Positions 1 through 5,205 of a stretch of DNA of 5,205 nucleotides are shown in pieces; position 1 is the first letter of the stretch; each line of letters opens with the position of its first letter. The translations under genes were made by a program, and so were the position numbers. Source of the stretch: Clostridia bacterium (GTDB lineage Bacteria > Bacillota > Clostridia > HGM11514). A model generated the notes under the pieces. That model searched no databases, was not told where the DNA came from, and worked only from the letters and a program-made list of their open reading frames with translations. The DNA lies in assembly GCA_900757255.1 (NCBI GenBank), contig CAAENE010000179.1, forward strand, positions 1-5,205, written 5' to 3'.

Positions 1-591
1 GAAAAAGTCAGAAGGAAACCGTATTGCGTTATTCTCCTTGATGAAATCGAAAAAGCGCATCCGGAAGTACACAATATCCTGCTCCAGATTTTGGACGACG
101 GTTTTGTCAAAGACAGCCATGGTAAGATGATAAATTTCCAGAATACCATTATCATCATGACAACAAACGCCGGCTCCGATTTGAATTTCGGTGTATATGG
201 CTTTGGGTCTTCTTTCTCTCAGCAGCAGTCAGAAAAGGTACAAAAGAGCCTGAAACAGATCTTCCGGCCGGAATTTTTGAACAGGGTCGATGAAGTGATT
301 GCCTTTGACAGGCTTAGTCCGTCCGAAATCAGGGAAATTGCAAAATTACAGTTAAATGAATATCTTTCCGAGGTTCGGGCAAATAATATAGAGGTGGATA
401 TCACTGAAAACGCGATTGACCTCATCGCCAAAGAAGGCAACGACGAGCGCTATGGTGCGCGTCCAATCCGCCGCTATATCCAAAAAGAAATTGAAAATCC
501 AATGGCAACTATGTACCTTAAGGGTGAAATTACATCGGGAAGTAAAATAAAAATCGACGAAATTAATCAAAAAATTACCGTTGTGATTTAA
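1..591 (+). CDS. Clp/Hsp100 AAA+ ATPase, ClpC/ClpE-like, C-terminal part (5' truncated)
   Basis: This is the end of the second AAA+ module and the C-terminal D2-small domain of a Clp unfoldase, a cytoplasmic hexamer that uses ATP to thread proteins for refolding or for degradation by ClpP. The frame is open from base 1. In the 196 visible residues, the Walker B motif VILLDEIEKAHPEV is at 10-23, sensor 1 (TTNAG, Asn56) at 54-58, the FRPEFLNRVDE box with the probable arginine finger Arg95 at 88-98, and sensor 2 (YGARPIRR, Arg154) at 151-158. A VYGFG segment at 65-69 sits where ClpA/ClpC proteins carry the LGF/IGF-type ClpP-docking loop and where ClpB lacks it, so a ClpP partner is favoured (inference). 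The Walker A motif, first AAA+ module and N-domain lie outside the window, so ClpC and ClpE cannot be told apart. The TTG at 91 is an internal leucine codon just after Walker B, not a start. The gene ends in TAA with no convincing terminator after it. Confidence 0.93.
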   Translation, partial: EKVRRKPYCVILLDEIEKAHPEVHNILLQILDDGFVKDSHGKMINFQNTIIIMTTNAGSDLNFGVYGFGSSFSQQQSEKVQKSLKQIFRPEFLNRVDEVIAFDRLSPSEIREIAKLQLNEYLSEVRANNIEVDITENAIDLIAKEGNDERYGARPIRRYIQKEIENPMATMYLKGEITSGSKIKIDEINQKITVVI

Positions 592-620
592 ACATTATTC
601 CTAAATCTGAAGAATTTGGC

Positions 621-668
621 AAAAAAATAAAAAAATAGGTTGACATTTCAGAAGAATGCTGATATACT
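621..668 (+). promoter_or_regulatory. Strong sigma-A promoter of the tRNA operon with A-rich UP-like tract
   Basis: A perfect -35 box TTGACA (640-645) is separated by exactly 17 bp from a -10 box TATACT (663-668, five of six consensus bases). A TG at 660-661, one base before the -10 box, makes it an extended -10. The -35 is preceded by two runs of seven A (621-627 and 630-636), the position and composition of an UP element. Transcription should start near 675, about 30 nt before tRNA-Gly. The short leader can fold through GTCAC (676-680) and GTGAC (690-694), perhaps a processing feature. This architecture is typical of stable-RNA promoters; the strength is inferred from consensus match, not measured. 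Confidence 0.87.
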
Positions 669-703
669 ATGTCAAGTCACGGTAAGTGAGTGACGGCGTA
701 GAT

Positions 704-777
704 GCGGGTGTAGTTCAATGGTAGAATCTCAGCCTTCCAAGCTGATTGTGTGGGTTCGATTCCCATCACCCGCTCCA
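704..777 (+). tRNA. tRNA-Gly (anticodon TCC)
   Basis: This is the first gene of the tRNA operon and reads GGA (and GGG by wobble). The acceptor arms GCGGGTG (704-710) and CACCCGC (767-773) pair fully, followed by discriminator T774 and an encoded CCA (775-777). The anticodon stem 729-733/741-745 closes the loop CTTCCAA, with anticodon TCC at 736-738. The T-arm is 750-754/762-766 with loop TTCGATT. The D-stem is 713-716/724-727, closed by one G-U pair. The variable loop is 4 nt, as is usual for glycine tRNAs. Confidence 0.97.
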
Positions 778-782
778 TTCAT

Positions 783-859
<77 letters not shown>

Positions 860-876
860 TAGTTTGTTTGTATATG

Positions 877-952
877 GTGGGTATAGCTCAGTTGGTAGAG
901 CGCAAGATTGTGGCTCTTGAGGTCATCGGTTCGAGACCGATTATCCACCCCA
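877..952 (+). tRNA. tRNA-His (anticodon GTG)
   Basis: The only histidine tRNA in the window. The acceptor arms GTGGGTA (877-883) and TATCCAC (942-948) pair fully, with C949 as base 73 and an encoded CCA (950-952). G876 lies just upstream and would be the extra G-1 that pairs with C73, the identity element recognised by histidyl-tRNA synthetase; counting it, the mature RNA starts at 876. The anticodon stem 903-907/915-919 encloses TTGTGGC, anticodon GTG at 910-912. It lies 17 nt after tRNA-Arg. Confidence 0.97.
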
Positions 953-966
953 TTGTTTTTTTATGA

Positions 967-1043
967 TGGGATGTAGCCAAGTCGGTAAGGCACCAGACTT
1001 TGACTCTGGCATTTCGTAGGTTCGAGTCCTGCCATCCCAGCCA
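967..1043 (+). tRNA. tRNA-Gln (anticodon TTG)
   Basis: This tRNA reads CAA (and CAG by wobble). The acceptor arms TGGGATG (967-973) and CATCCCA (1033-1039) pair fully; the U1-A72 pair is characteristic of glutamine tRNAs. Discriminator G1040 is followed by an encoded CCA (1041-1043). The anticodon stem 993-997/1005-1009 encloses CTTTGAC, anticodon TTG at 1000-1002. The T-stem 1016-1020/1028-1032 has loop TTCGAGT and one U-G pair. The variable loop is 6 nt, slightly long but still class I. In Bacillota this tRNA is usually charged with glutamate and then amidated by GatCAB (family knowledge; not testable here). Confidence 0.97.
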
Positions 1044-1064
1044 TATTTTTTTCTATTTTAATAC

Positions 1065-1140
1065 GGGCCACTAGCTCAGTTGGCAGAGCACCTGACTTTT
1101 AATCAGGTTGTCCGGAGTTCGAATCTCCGGTGGCTCACCA
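1065..1140 (+). tRNA. tRNA-Lys (anticodon TTT)
   Basis: Last gene of the tRNA operon, reading AAA/AAG. The acceptor arms GGGCCAC (1065-1071) and GTGGCTC (1130-1136) pair with one G-U at the second position, followed by discriminator A1137 and an encoded CCA (1138-1140). The anticodon loop CTTTTAA has anticodon TTT at 1098-1100, closed by CCTGA and TCAGG. It lies 21 nt after tRNA-Gln, the widest spacer in the operon and T-rich, and 8 nt before the terminator stem. Confidence 0.97.
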
Positions 1141-1148
1141 CCCGTAAT

Positions 1149-1179
1149 CCGCTTCCCATAAGGGATAGCGGGTTTTTTT
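1149..1179 (+). terminator. Intrinsic terminator of the tRNA operon
   Basis: CCGCTTCCC (1149-1157) pairs with GGGA (1162-1165) and AGCGG (1167-1171) around an ATAA loop, leaving T1166 as a single bulge. After one G a run of seven T follows (1173-1179). The position directly after tRNA-Lys, the GC-rich stem and the U-tract mark it as the end of the operon transcript that starts near 675. Confidence 0.92.
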
Positions 1180-1192
1180 AAATCGGAACAAC

Positions 1193-1344
1193 GCGCAGCA
1201 AAGCCTGCAAGGAGCAGAGCTTGCGACAGATTGCAGCCTGCGCTAACTCTGCGTTAGCTCCTCAGGGTTTCAGCGGGGGATTATGACCCCCGCTGAAACC
1301 CTGAAATGGAACCCGCCTTCTTGTAAGGCGGGGGTCATCTGCGC
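1193..1344. repeat. Dense palindromic element of unknown role (structured RNA or dispersed repeat)
   Basis: No gene is visible here, but the segment is packed with inverted repeats. GCGCAG (1193-1198) pairs with CTGCGC (1238-1243), extended inside by CTGCAA (1205-1210) with TTGCAG (1231-1236). GCTAAC (1242-1247) pairs with GTTAGC (1253-1258). A perfect 18-bp hairpin fills 1262-1304. CCCGCCTT (1312-1319) pairs with AAGGCGGG (1325-1332). A second CTGCGC at 1339-1344 mirrors the first GCGCAG, so the block has short 6-bp inverted ends. No stem is followed by a U-tract on either strand, so these are not ordinary terminators, and I see no good promoter inside. It may be a REP/MITE-like dispersed repeat or a structured RNA; the sequence alone does not decide. 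Confidence 0.6.
1262..1304. repeat. Perfect 18-bp inverted repeat with 7-nt loop
   Basis: TCAGGGTTTCAGCGGGGG (1262-1279) is exactly complementary to 1287-1304, around the loop ATTATGA. There are no mismatches, and the loop-proximal half is a G5/C5 clamp. It is flanked by AAATGG on the right and by the small GCTAAC hairpin on the left, so it lacks a U-tract in both orientations. It is the core of the palindromic element at 1193-1344. Confidence 0.9.
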
Positions 1345-1455
1345 ATAGGTTATATTTGTACGGCATATCCCGGTTTAGTCTTATGTTTGGTATTTGTACG
1401 GTAATTAATCGCAACGGTTAATCACTATTTGATTCTTAATTCCTTATCATGTTAG
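1345..1455. other. AT-rich intergenic stretch with an 11-bp direct repeat
   Basis: This AT-rich spacer between the palindromic element and the bidirectional terminator holds no open frame of note. The 11-mer TATTTGTACGG occurs twice in direct orientation, at 1353-1363 and 1391-1401, with starts 38 bp apart. TTAATC also occurs twice, at 1405-1410 and 1418-1423, the second preceded by another ACGG. The repeats could be paired protein-binding sites or a remnant of duplication. No convincing promoter was found on either strand. Confidence 0.5.
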
Positions 1456-1498
1456 ATAAAAAAGAACAGCCCGGATAGTCCGGGCTGTTCTTTTTTAT
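1456..1498 (-). terminator. Bidirectional intrinsic terminator overlapping the pump stop codon
   Basis: A perfect 20-bp inverted repeat (1456-1475 with 1479-1498) surrounds a 3-nt loop. The GC core AGCCCGGA/TCCGGGCT is flanked on both sides by A6/T6 tracts, so transcripts from either strand would end in a hairpin followed by U6. Its main job is to end the adaptor-pump operon on the minus strand, whose U-tract is 1463-1458. The pump's TAA (1495-1497) lies inside the stem. In the plus direction (U-tract 1491-1496) it would block any read-through into the pump antisense. Confidence 0.93.
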
Positions 1499-4400
1499 AC
1501 TTCTATTTTAATACTTTCATTTTTTAGTTTTTTCCGTTCACTGCGCCGCATTTTCCGTTCCCTGCGTTTGTCAGATGAGCGTGCGAACATGGCATAAATG
1601 ACCGGAATTACAACCAAAGTCAAGATTGTCGAAAAAATCAATCCGCCGATGACCGTGACTGCCATTGGAGCCTGTAATTCGCTTCCCTCTCCTATTTGTA
1701 AAGCCAGAGGCAGCAGACCCAATACAGTCGTCAGGGTAGTCATTAAAATCGGCCTCAAACGCGTAATACCGGCATTTACGATTGCCTCCTCGAGCGGCAT
1801 GCCATCACGCCGCAAAGTGTTGATATAGTCAACAAGGACAATTGCATTATTGACAACGATACCAGCAAGCATAATAAAGCCGATAAAACTCGGTACGCTG
1901 ATCGCCATACCGGAAAAGATATTAAGCAGGATAACTCCTATAATGGCAAGCGGCATGGTAAATAAAATAATAAACGGATGCAGGAGCGATTCAAACTGTG
2001 CCGCCATAACCATATAGACTAATATAATTGCCAAAAGCAGTACCATGAGCAAAGCGCTGAAGGCCTCGGTCATATTCTCGCTTTCACCGCCGATATCAAA
2101 TTGGTAGCCGCTGGGCAGGCTGGTGGATTCTACAATTTTATTGACATCCGCCAGAACCTCGCCGCTGTTTCTGCCGGACGCCCCACCTGTTATGGTAATC
2201 GTCCTTACCTGGTCATTGCGGACGATGGACATTGGAGTATCGGTCAGCTGAATATCCGCTACCTGGTTCAGCGGCACATAAGTCCCTGCATTGCTTTGCA
2301 CCATAATCTGATTGATATCAGAGACATTCTGACGGGCCAGCTCGTCAAAGCGGAGCTTGACATCGATTTCATCACCGTCCACCTTGAATTTAGTAGCCGT
2401 TTGACCCATAATACCGTATTGAACCGCCTGCGCTACCTGCGCAGAAGTTACATTCATAGCATTTGCCCTGTCCTTGTCGACTTTAATATAAATTTCTTTC
2501 ATGGTTTCGTCAAGTGATGATTTCACTTCAACCGCGCCCTTAACACGTTTGATTTTATCGACTAACTGGTCGGATATTTCCTTGAGGGTATCCAGATCGT
2601 CACCCTTGACCGAAACAGAAATGACGTCGCCGCCCGACATACTCATGGAGCTGGATTCAGTAACGCTGATTTTCGCGCCGGCAATATTTTGCAGGCGTTC
2701 ACGCAGGATATTGTCCAGTTCTTTTGTGGACATATCCCTTTCCTTGGAAGGGCCGTATGAAACCACGATAGAGGCTTCATTTGTCGTAGAACCGCCAAAA
2801 TTCATCCCGCTTGATCCTCCAGTGATAACAAACATAAATTCAAGCGGTTGGTATTCTTCAGCAAATTTGTTGATTTCCTGAACGACTTTATCAGTCATTT
2901 CCTGCGTCTCAGATAACACCGTTCCCTTTGGCAGGGAAACGTCAATGGATACCTGTCCTTCATCGGTTTCGGGGAAAAACTCAAACCCCAGGAAGGCAGA
3001 ACCAAGTACAATTGTGACAACCAATACTCCCGCAATTGTTAAAAAGACTGTTTTTCTGTGCCGAATCGAATAAACCAGAACAGATTTATACCAATTACGG
3101 AACTTTCCGAATAATGATTTTGTACTGGTATCATCGGTAAAAGAACTCTTTTTTTCAGTGAGCGGCATTTTAGAGGCCAGCATCGGAACCAGAGTCAGTG
3201 CAATGATGAGTGACGATACCAAAGAGAACGTAACCGTCAGGGCTAACTCCCGAAACATGGAGATGACCATATTATCCTTTACAAAGGCAATCGGCAAAAA
3301 TACCGCTATTGTTGTCAGAGTAGAGGCAGTAATCGCCATGGCGACCTCTTTGGTACCCTTGCTTGCCGCAGCCTTTGGGTCAGATTCCATTTCCCGGTGC
3401 CGGAAGATACTTTCCAAAACGACAATGGAGTTATCGACCAGCATACCGACGCCAAGGGTTAGGCCGCCCAGGGACATCATGTTAATCGTAATATCTGCAA
3501 AATAAATCATAATAAAGGTTGCAACAATGGAAAATGGCATGGAAACAGCGATAATCAGGGTAGTTTTCCAATCCCGCAGGAACAGAAGCAGAATCAATAC
3601 CGCTAAAACGCCGCCTAAAATTGCACTGTTGGCAACTGAATTGACTGACATTTTAATATAGTCAGCCTGGTCGTAAACCAGCTGGATATGTAAATCGTTC
3701 ATTTCCGCCCGGATTTTTTCCAGTTCCGCATTTACCTTGCCGGACACATCAACAGTGTTGGCCTCCGACTGTTTTTGAACGACAAGATAGACACAGGGCT
3801 CACCATTCAGTGTCGAGCTGCTTTCAACGTCCGCAAAAGCGTCCTCTACAACCGCGATTTCATCCAAATGGATCACTCCGGTTTTGGTGGTAATCGCAAG
3901 CTTTCTGATTTGGTCAACCGTTTCATACTCCGAGGTAGTACGGATATTGTATTTCGTTCCGCCGTCCTCAATGTTACCGCCCGGCATGGTCAAATTTTCA
4001 CTTTGAAGAAGCTGGGAAACCTGGGCCAAAGTCAAGCCGTTCGCCTCCAGCTTCTGCGGGTCGACGCTGACTTTAATCTGCCGGGTCAGCCCGCCTGAAA
4101 CCGAAACGCTTGCAACACCGTCAATTCGTTCCAGCCGGCTTTTTACTTTATCATCAACAATACTTTTGATTTCAGACATATCATACTCGCCGCTGATACC
4201 ATATTGTGAAACCGGCATCATGGACGAATCCAGCTGCATCACAACCGGGTCCCCCGCCCCGTCAGGGAGGCCGTTTTTGATCAGGTCGATTTTCTCCCTG
4301 ATATTCAGGGACGCGAATTTCATATCCGTTCCCTGTGTAAATTCAATATTAATCATCGAACTGCCCGATGACGAGGTCGAAGAAACGCTTTTAAAGTTGC

Positions 4401-4623
4401 TGACTGTCGATAAAACTTCCTCCAACGGTTTTGTAATCAGGTTTTCCACTTCCTGCGGCCCCGCACCTTCATAGCTGGTCATAACCATGACCATGGGAAA
4501 AGAGATGTTCGGAAGCATATCGATACCGATTCCGCTCAGAGAAACAAAGCCCAGAATCAGAATCATAACAACGCACATAATAATCGTAACAGGCCGCTTG
4601 ATTGCAAGATCATAAATTCTCAT
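1495..4623 (-). CDS. RND efflux permease, HAE1/AcrB-like (complete, 1042 aa)
   Basis: A proton-driven cytoplasmic-membrane transporter that exports amphiphilic compounds as a trimer. The length (1042) matches AcrB-type pumps. The N-terminus MRIYDLAIKRPV is the classic RND start. TM1 is about 12-32, TM2-6 about 333-483, TM7 about 524-546 and TM8-12 about 855-1013, with the two large extracytoplasmic porter loops at about 33-332 and 547-854. The duplicated 6+6 design is intact. TM4 has GMLVDNSIVVLES with Asp397, matching AcrB Asp407, while the Asp408 position is Asn398. TM10 has GIVVNNAIVLVDY, with Asn925 where AcrB has Lys940. RLRPILMTTL (955-964) in TM11 is conserved. The tail 1014-1042 is very basic. 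This motif set argues for HAE1-type drug or lipid export rather than heavy-metal export. Substrate unknown; B. subtilis SwrC, which exports surfactin, is a Gram-positive precedent. It follows the adaptor gene by 69 nt and ends in the terminator hairpin. Confidence 0.97.
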   Translation of the reverse strand: MRIYDLAIKRPVTIIMCVVMILILGFVSLSGIGIDMLPNISFPMVMVMTSYEGAGPQEVENLITKPLEEVLSTVSNFKSVSSTSSSGSSMINIEFTQGTDMKFASLNIREKIDLIKNGLPDGAGDPVVMQLDSSMMPVSQYGISGEYDMSEIKSIVDDKVKSRLERIDGVASVSVSGGLTRQIKVSVDPQKLEANGLTLAQVSQLLQSENLTMPGGNIEDGGTKYNIRTTSEYETVDQIRKLAITTKTGVIHLDEIAVVEDAFADVESSSTLNGEPCVYLVVQKQSEANTVDVSGKVNAELEKIRAEMNDLHIQLVYDQADYIKMSVNSVANSAILGGVLAVLILLLFLRDWKTTLIIAVSMPFSIVATFIMIYFADITINMMSLGGLTLGVGMLVDNSIVVLESIFRHREMESDPKAAASKGTKEVAMAITASTLTTIAVFLPIAFVKDNMVISMFRELALTVTFSLVSSLIIALTLVPMLASKMPLTEKKSSFTDDTSTKSLFGKFRNWYKSVLVYSIRHRKTVFLTIAGVLVVTIVLGSAFLGFEFFPETDEGQVSIDVSLPKGTVLSETQEMTDKVVQEINKFAEEYQPLEFMFVITGGSSGMNFGGSTTNEASIVVSYGPSKERDMSTKELDNILRERLQNIAGAKISVTESSSMSMSGGDVISVSVKGDDLDTLKEISDQLVDKIKRVKGAVEVKSSLDETMKEIYIKVDKDRANAMNVTSAQVAQAVQYGIMGQTATKFKVDGDEIDVKLRFDELARQNVSDINQIMVQSNAGTYVPLNQVADIQLTDTPMSIVRNDQVRTITITGGASGRNSGEVLADVNKIVESTSLPSGYQFDIGGESENMTEAFSALLMVLLLAIILVYMVMAAQFESLLHPFIILFTMPLAIIGVILLNIFSGMAISVPSFIGFIMLAGIVVNNAIVLVDYINTLRRDGMPLEEAIVNAGITRLRPILMTTLTTVLGLLPLALQIGEGSELQAPMAVTVIGGLIFSTILTLVVIPVIYAMFARSSDKRRERKMRRSERKKLKNESIKIEV

Positions 4624-4631
4624 ACCGTCCG

Positions 4632-4636
4632 CCTTT
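4632..4636 (-). promoter_or_regulatory. Ribosome binding site of the RND permease
   Basis: On the minus strand AAAGG lies 8 nt upstream of the ATG at 4623, in the context GAAAGGCGGACGGTATG. Spacing and match support this start, which also gives the family-typical N-terminus. Confidence 0.75.
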
Positions 4637-4659
4637 CAGGCCCACTGAATTAAAATACG

Positions 4660-4683
4660 GGCTTACCGTGGGCCAGGTAAGCC
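4660..4683 (-). other. Intercistronic hairpin between adaptor and pump genes
   Basis: GGCTTACC (4660-4667) is perfectly complementary to GGTAAGCC (4676-4683) around an 8-nt loop. In the minus-strand transcript the stem follows the adaptor stop codon by 9 nt and is followed by CGUAUUUUAAUU, an imperfect U-rich run. It could act as a leaky terminator, a processing site or a stabilising stem that tunes pump expression relative to the adaptor. A second GTAAGC copy (4684-4689) allows an alternative register. The stem is plain in the sequence; its role is inferred. Confidence 0.5.
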
Positions 4684-4692
4684 GTAAGCGGC

Positions 4693-5205
4693 TCAGACAC
4701 CTGCCACAACGTTGACCTGTTCACCATCGGTCAGGAACTTCTGCCCCTTTGTAACAACCTTTTCCCCGTCCGAAAGGCCGCTGATGATTTCAATCTGGTC
4801 CTTCCCCTTCATACCAACTTCAACATCCCGTCTCGAAACGGTGTTGTCTCCGTTTAAAACATAGACATAATTTTCATCATTATCCGTAATAACCGTACTG
4901 ATATCAAGCAATTTTAACCCTGCTCTCGCATCCACCGAAAATCCAACCTTAGCATACATACCCGGCTTGATTTTCTGCTCCTTGTTATCGATTTTGATCT
5001 GCACCAAATATCCGGATTTCTGCTGCGTGGTAGAAGGATTGATAACCGATACCGTGCCGGTAAACGGTTCGTCGCCAACTGCCGGAACAATGACCGAAAC
5101 CTGCGTCCCGACGTTCATTTTATTCACATAATTTTCAGATACATAGCTTTCCACCACAATATTGCTGACATCTGCTATAACAAACAGAGGACTGGACGGG
5201 CTGAC
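4693..5205 (-). CDS. RND membrane-fusion (periplasmic adaptor-type) subunit, C-terminal part
   Basis: The last 170 residues of an HlyD/AcrA/MdtA-family adaptor, which binds the extracytoplasmic face of the RND permease. The frame is open to the window edge, so the N-terminal lipoprotein or membrane anchor, the hairpin and most of the lipoyl domain are not seen. The visible start SPLFVIADVSNIVVESYVSE is the standard entry from the lipoyl region into the beta-barrel domain. The barrel continues through GTQVSVIVPA, FTGTVSVINP and the conserved KPGMYAKVGF. The membrane-proximal domain follows, with YVYVLNGDNTVSRRDVEVG, then GLSDGEKVVTKGQKFLTDGEQV, and a short end VNVVAGV before TGA. The GTG at 5157 is an internal valine codon, not a start. 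With the pump 69 nt downstream on the same strand, the pair forms one operon whose promoter is outside the window. Confidence 0.92.
   Translation of the reverse strand, partial: VSPSSPLFVIADVSNIVVESYVSENYVNKMNVGTQVSVIVPAVGDEPFTGTVSVINPSTTQQKSGYLVQIKIDNKEQKIKPGMYAKVGFSVDARAGLKLLDISTVITDNDENYVYVLNGDNTVSRRDVEVGMKGKDQIEIISGLSDGEKVVTKGQKFLTDGEQVNVVAGV

Noticed and set aside
219..570. Two minus-strand open frames of about 72 codons opposite the Clp gene
   Set aside because: They lie inside a clearly conserved AAA+ coding region on the other strand and show no domain of their own.
600..619. Possible terminator after the Clp gene
   Set aside because: The stem has only two GC pairs, a bulge and four AT pairs, and is followed by A-runs rather than T-runs on the plus strand. 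The A-tract is better explained as an UP element.
1193..1344. MITE or IS remnant with defined ends
   Set aside because: The only end-to-end inverted match is 6 bp (GCGCAG/CTGCGC), no flanking target-site duplication is visible, and no transposase fragment is present. A repeat family remains possible but an IS remnant is not supported.
1429..1457. Possible promoter TTGATT with a -10-like TTAGAT at 17 bp
   Set aside because: The -10 matches only three of six consensus positions and transcription would run straight into the bidirectional terminator.
1598..4474. Several plus-strand open frames of 76-138 codons within the pump gene
   Set aside because: They are antisense to the intact RND coding sequence, have no recognisable domains, and are explained by codon composition of the real gene.
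1495..4623. Heavy-metal (CusA-type) RND assignment suggested by methionine-rich patches such as MVMVM and SMSM
   Set aside because: The TM4 motif LVDNSIVVLE is of HAE1 type, not the metal-pump form, and the methionines do not fall into a recognisable CusA relay pattern by eye.

Overview
The window looks like chromosomal DNA from a low-to-medium GC member of the Bacillota, most likely Clostridia and possibly the Oscillospirales. This rests on a ClpC/ClpE-like AAA+ ATPase, a near-consensus sigma-A promoter with an A-rich upstream tract, tRNA genes that all encode their CCA ends, strong U-tract terminators, and an RND pump of the type found in Clostridia. The species cannot be fixed from the sequence alone.

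Layout. Positions 1-591 (+) hold the last 196 codons of a Hsp100/Clp ATPase, whose start lies outside the window. A short A-rich gap carries a strong promoter (-35 at 640-645, -10 at 663-668). It drives a compact five-gene tRNA operon in the order Gly(TCC), Arg(TCT), His(GTG), Gln(TTG), Lys(TTT) (704-1140), which ends at an intrinsic terminator (1149-1179). Positions 1180-1455 have no gene but are not plain spacer. Positions 1193-1344 are dense in inverted repeats, including a perfect 18-bp hairpin and a competing pairing, and 1353-1401 holds an 11-bp direct repeat. A 20-bp hairpin with U-tracts on both sides (1456-1498) then separates the two halves of the window.

The right half is on the minus strand and reads leftward. 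It holds the C-terminal 170 codons of an HlyD/AcrA-type membrane-fusion adaptor (4693-5205, running off the window edge). A 69-nt gap with a small hairpin follows, then a complete 1042-residue RND efflux permease (1495-4623). Adaptor and pump are almost certainly one operon encoding an export machine: the permease uses the proton gradient and the adaptor assembles on its extracytoplasmic face. No outer-membrane factor gene is visible, as expected for a cell with one membrane.

The protein and tRNA genes are ordinary. The least explained part is the structured 1193-1344 segment, which could be a dispersed palindromic repeat or an uncharacterised structured RNA. I found no CRISPR array, transposase, phage gene or defence system.
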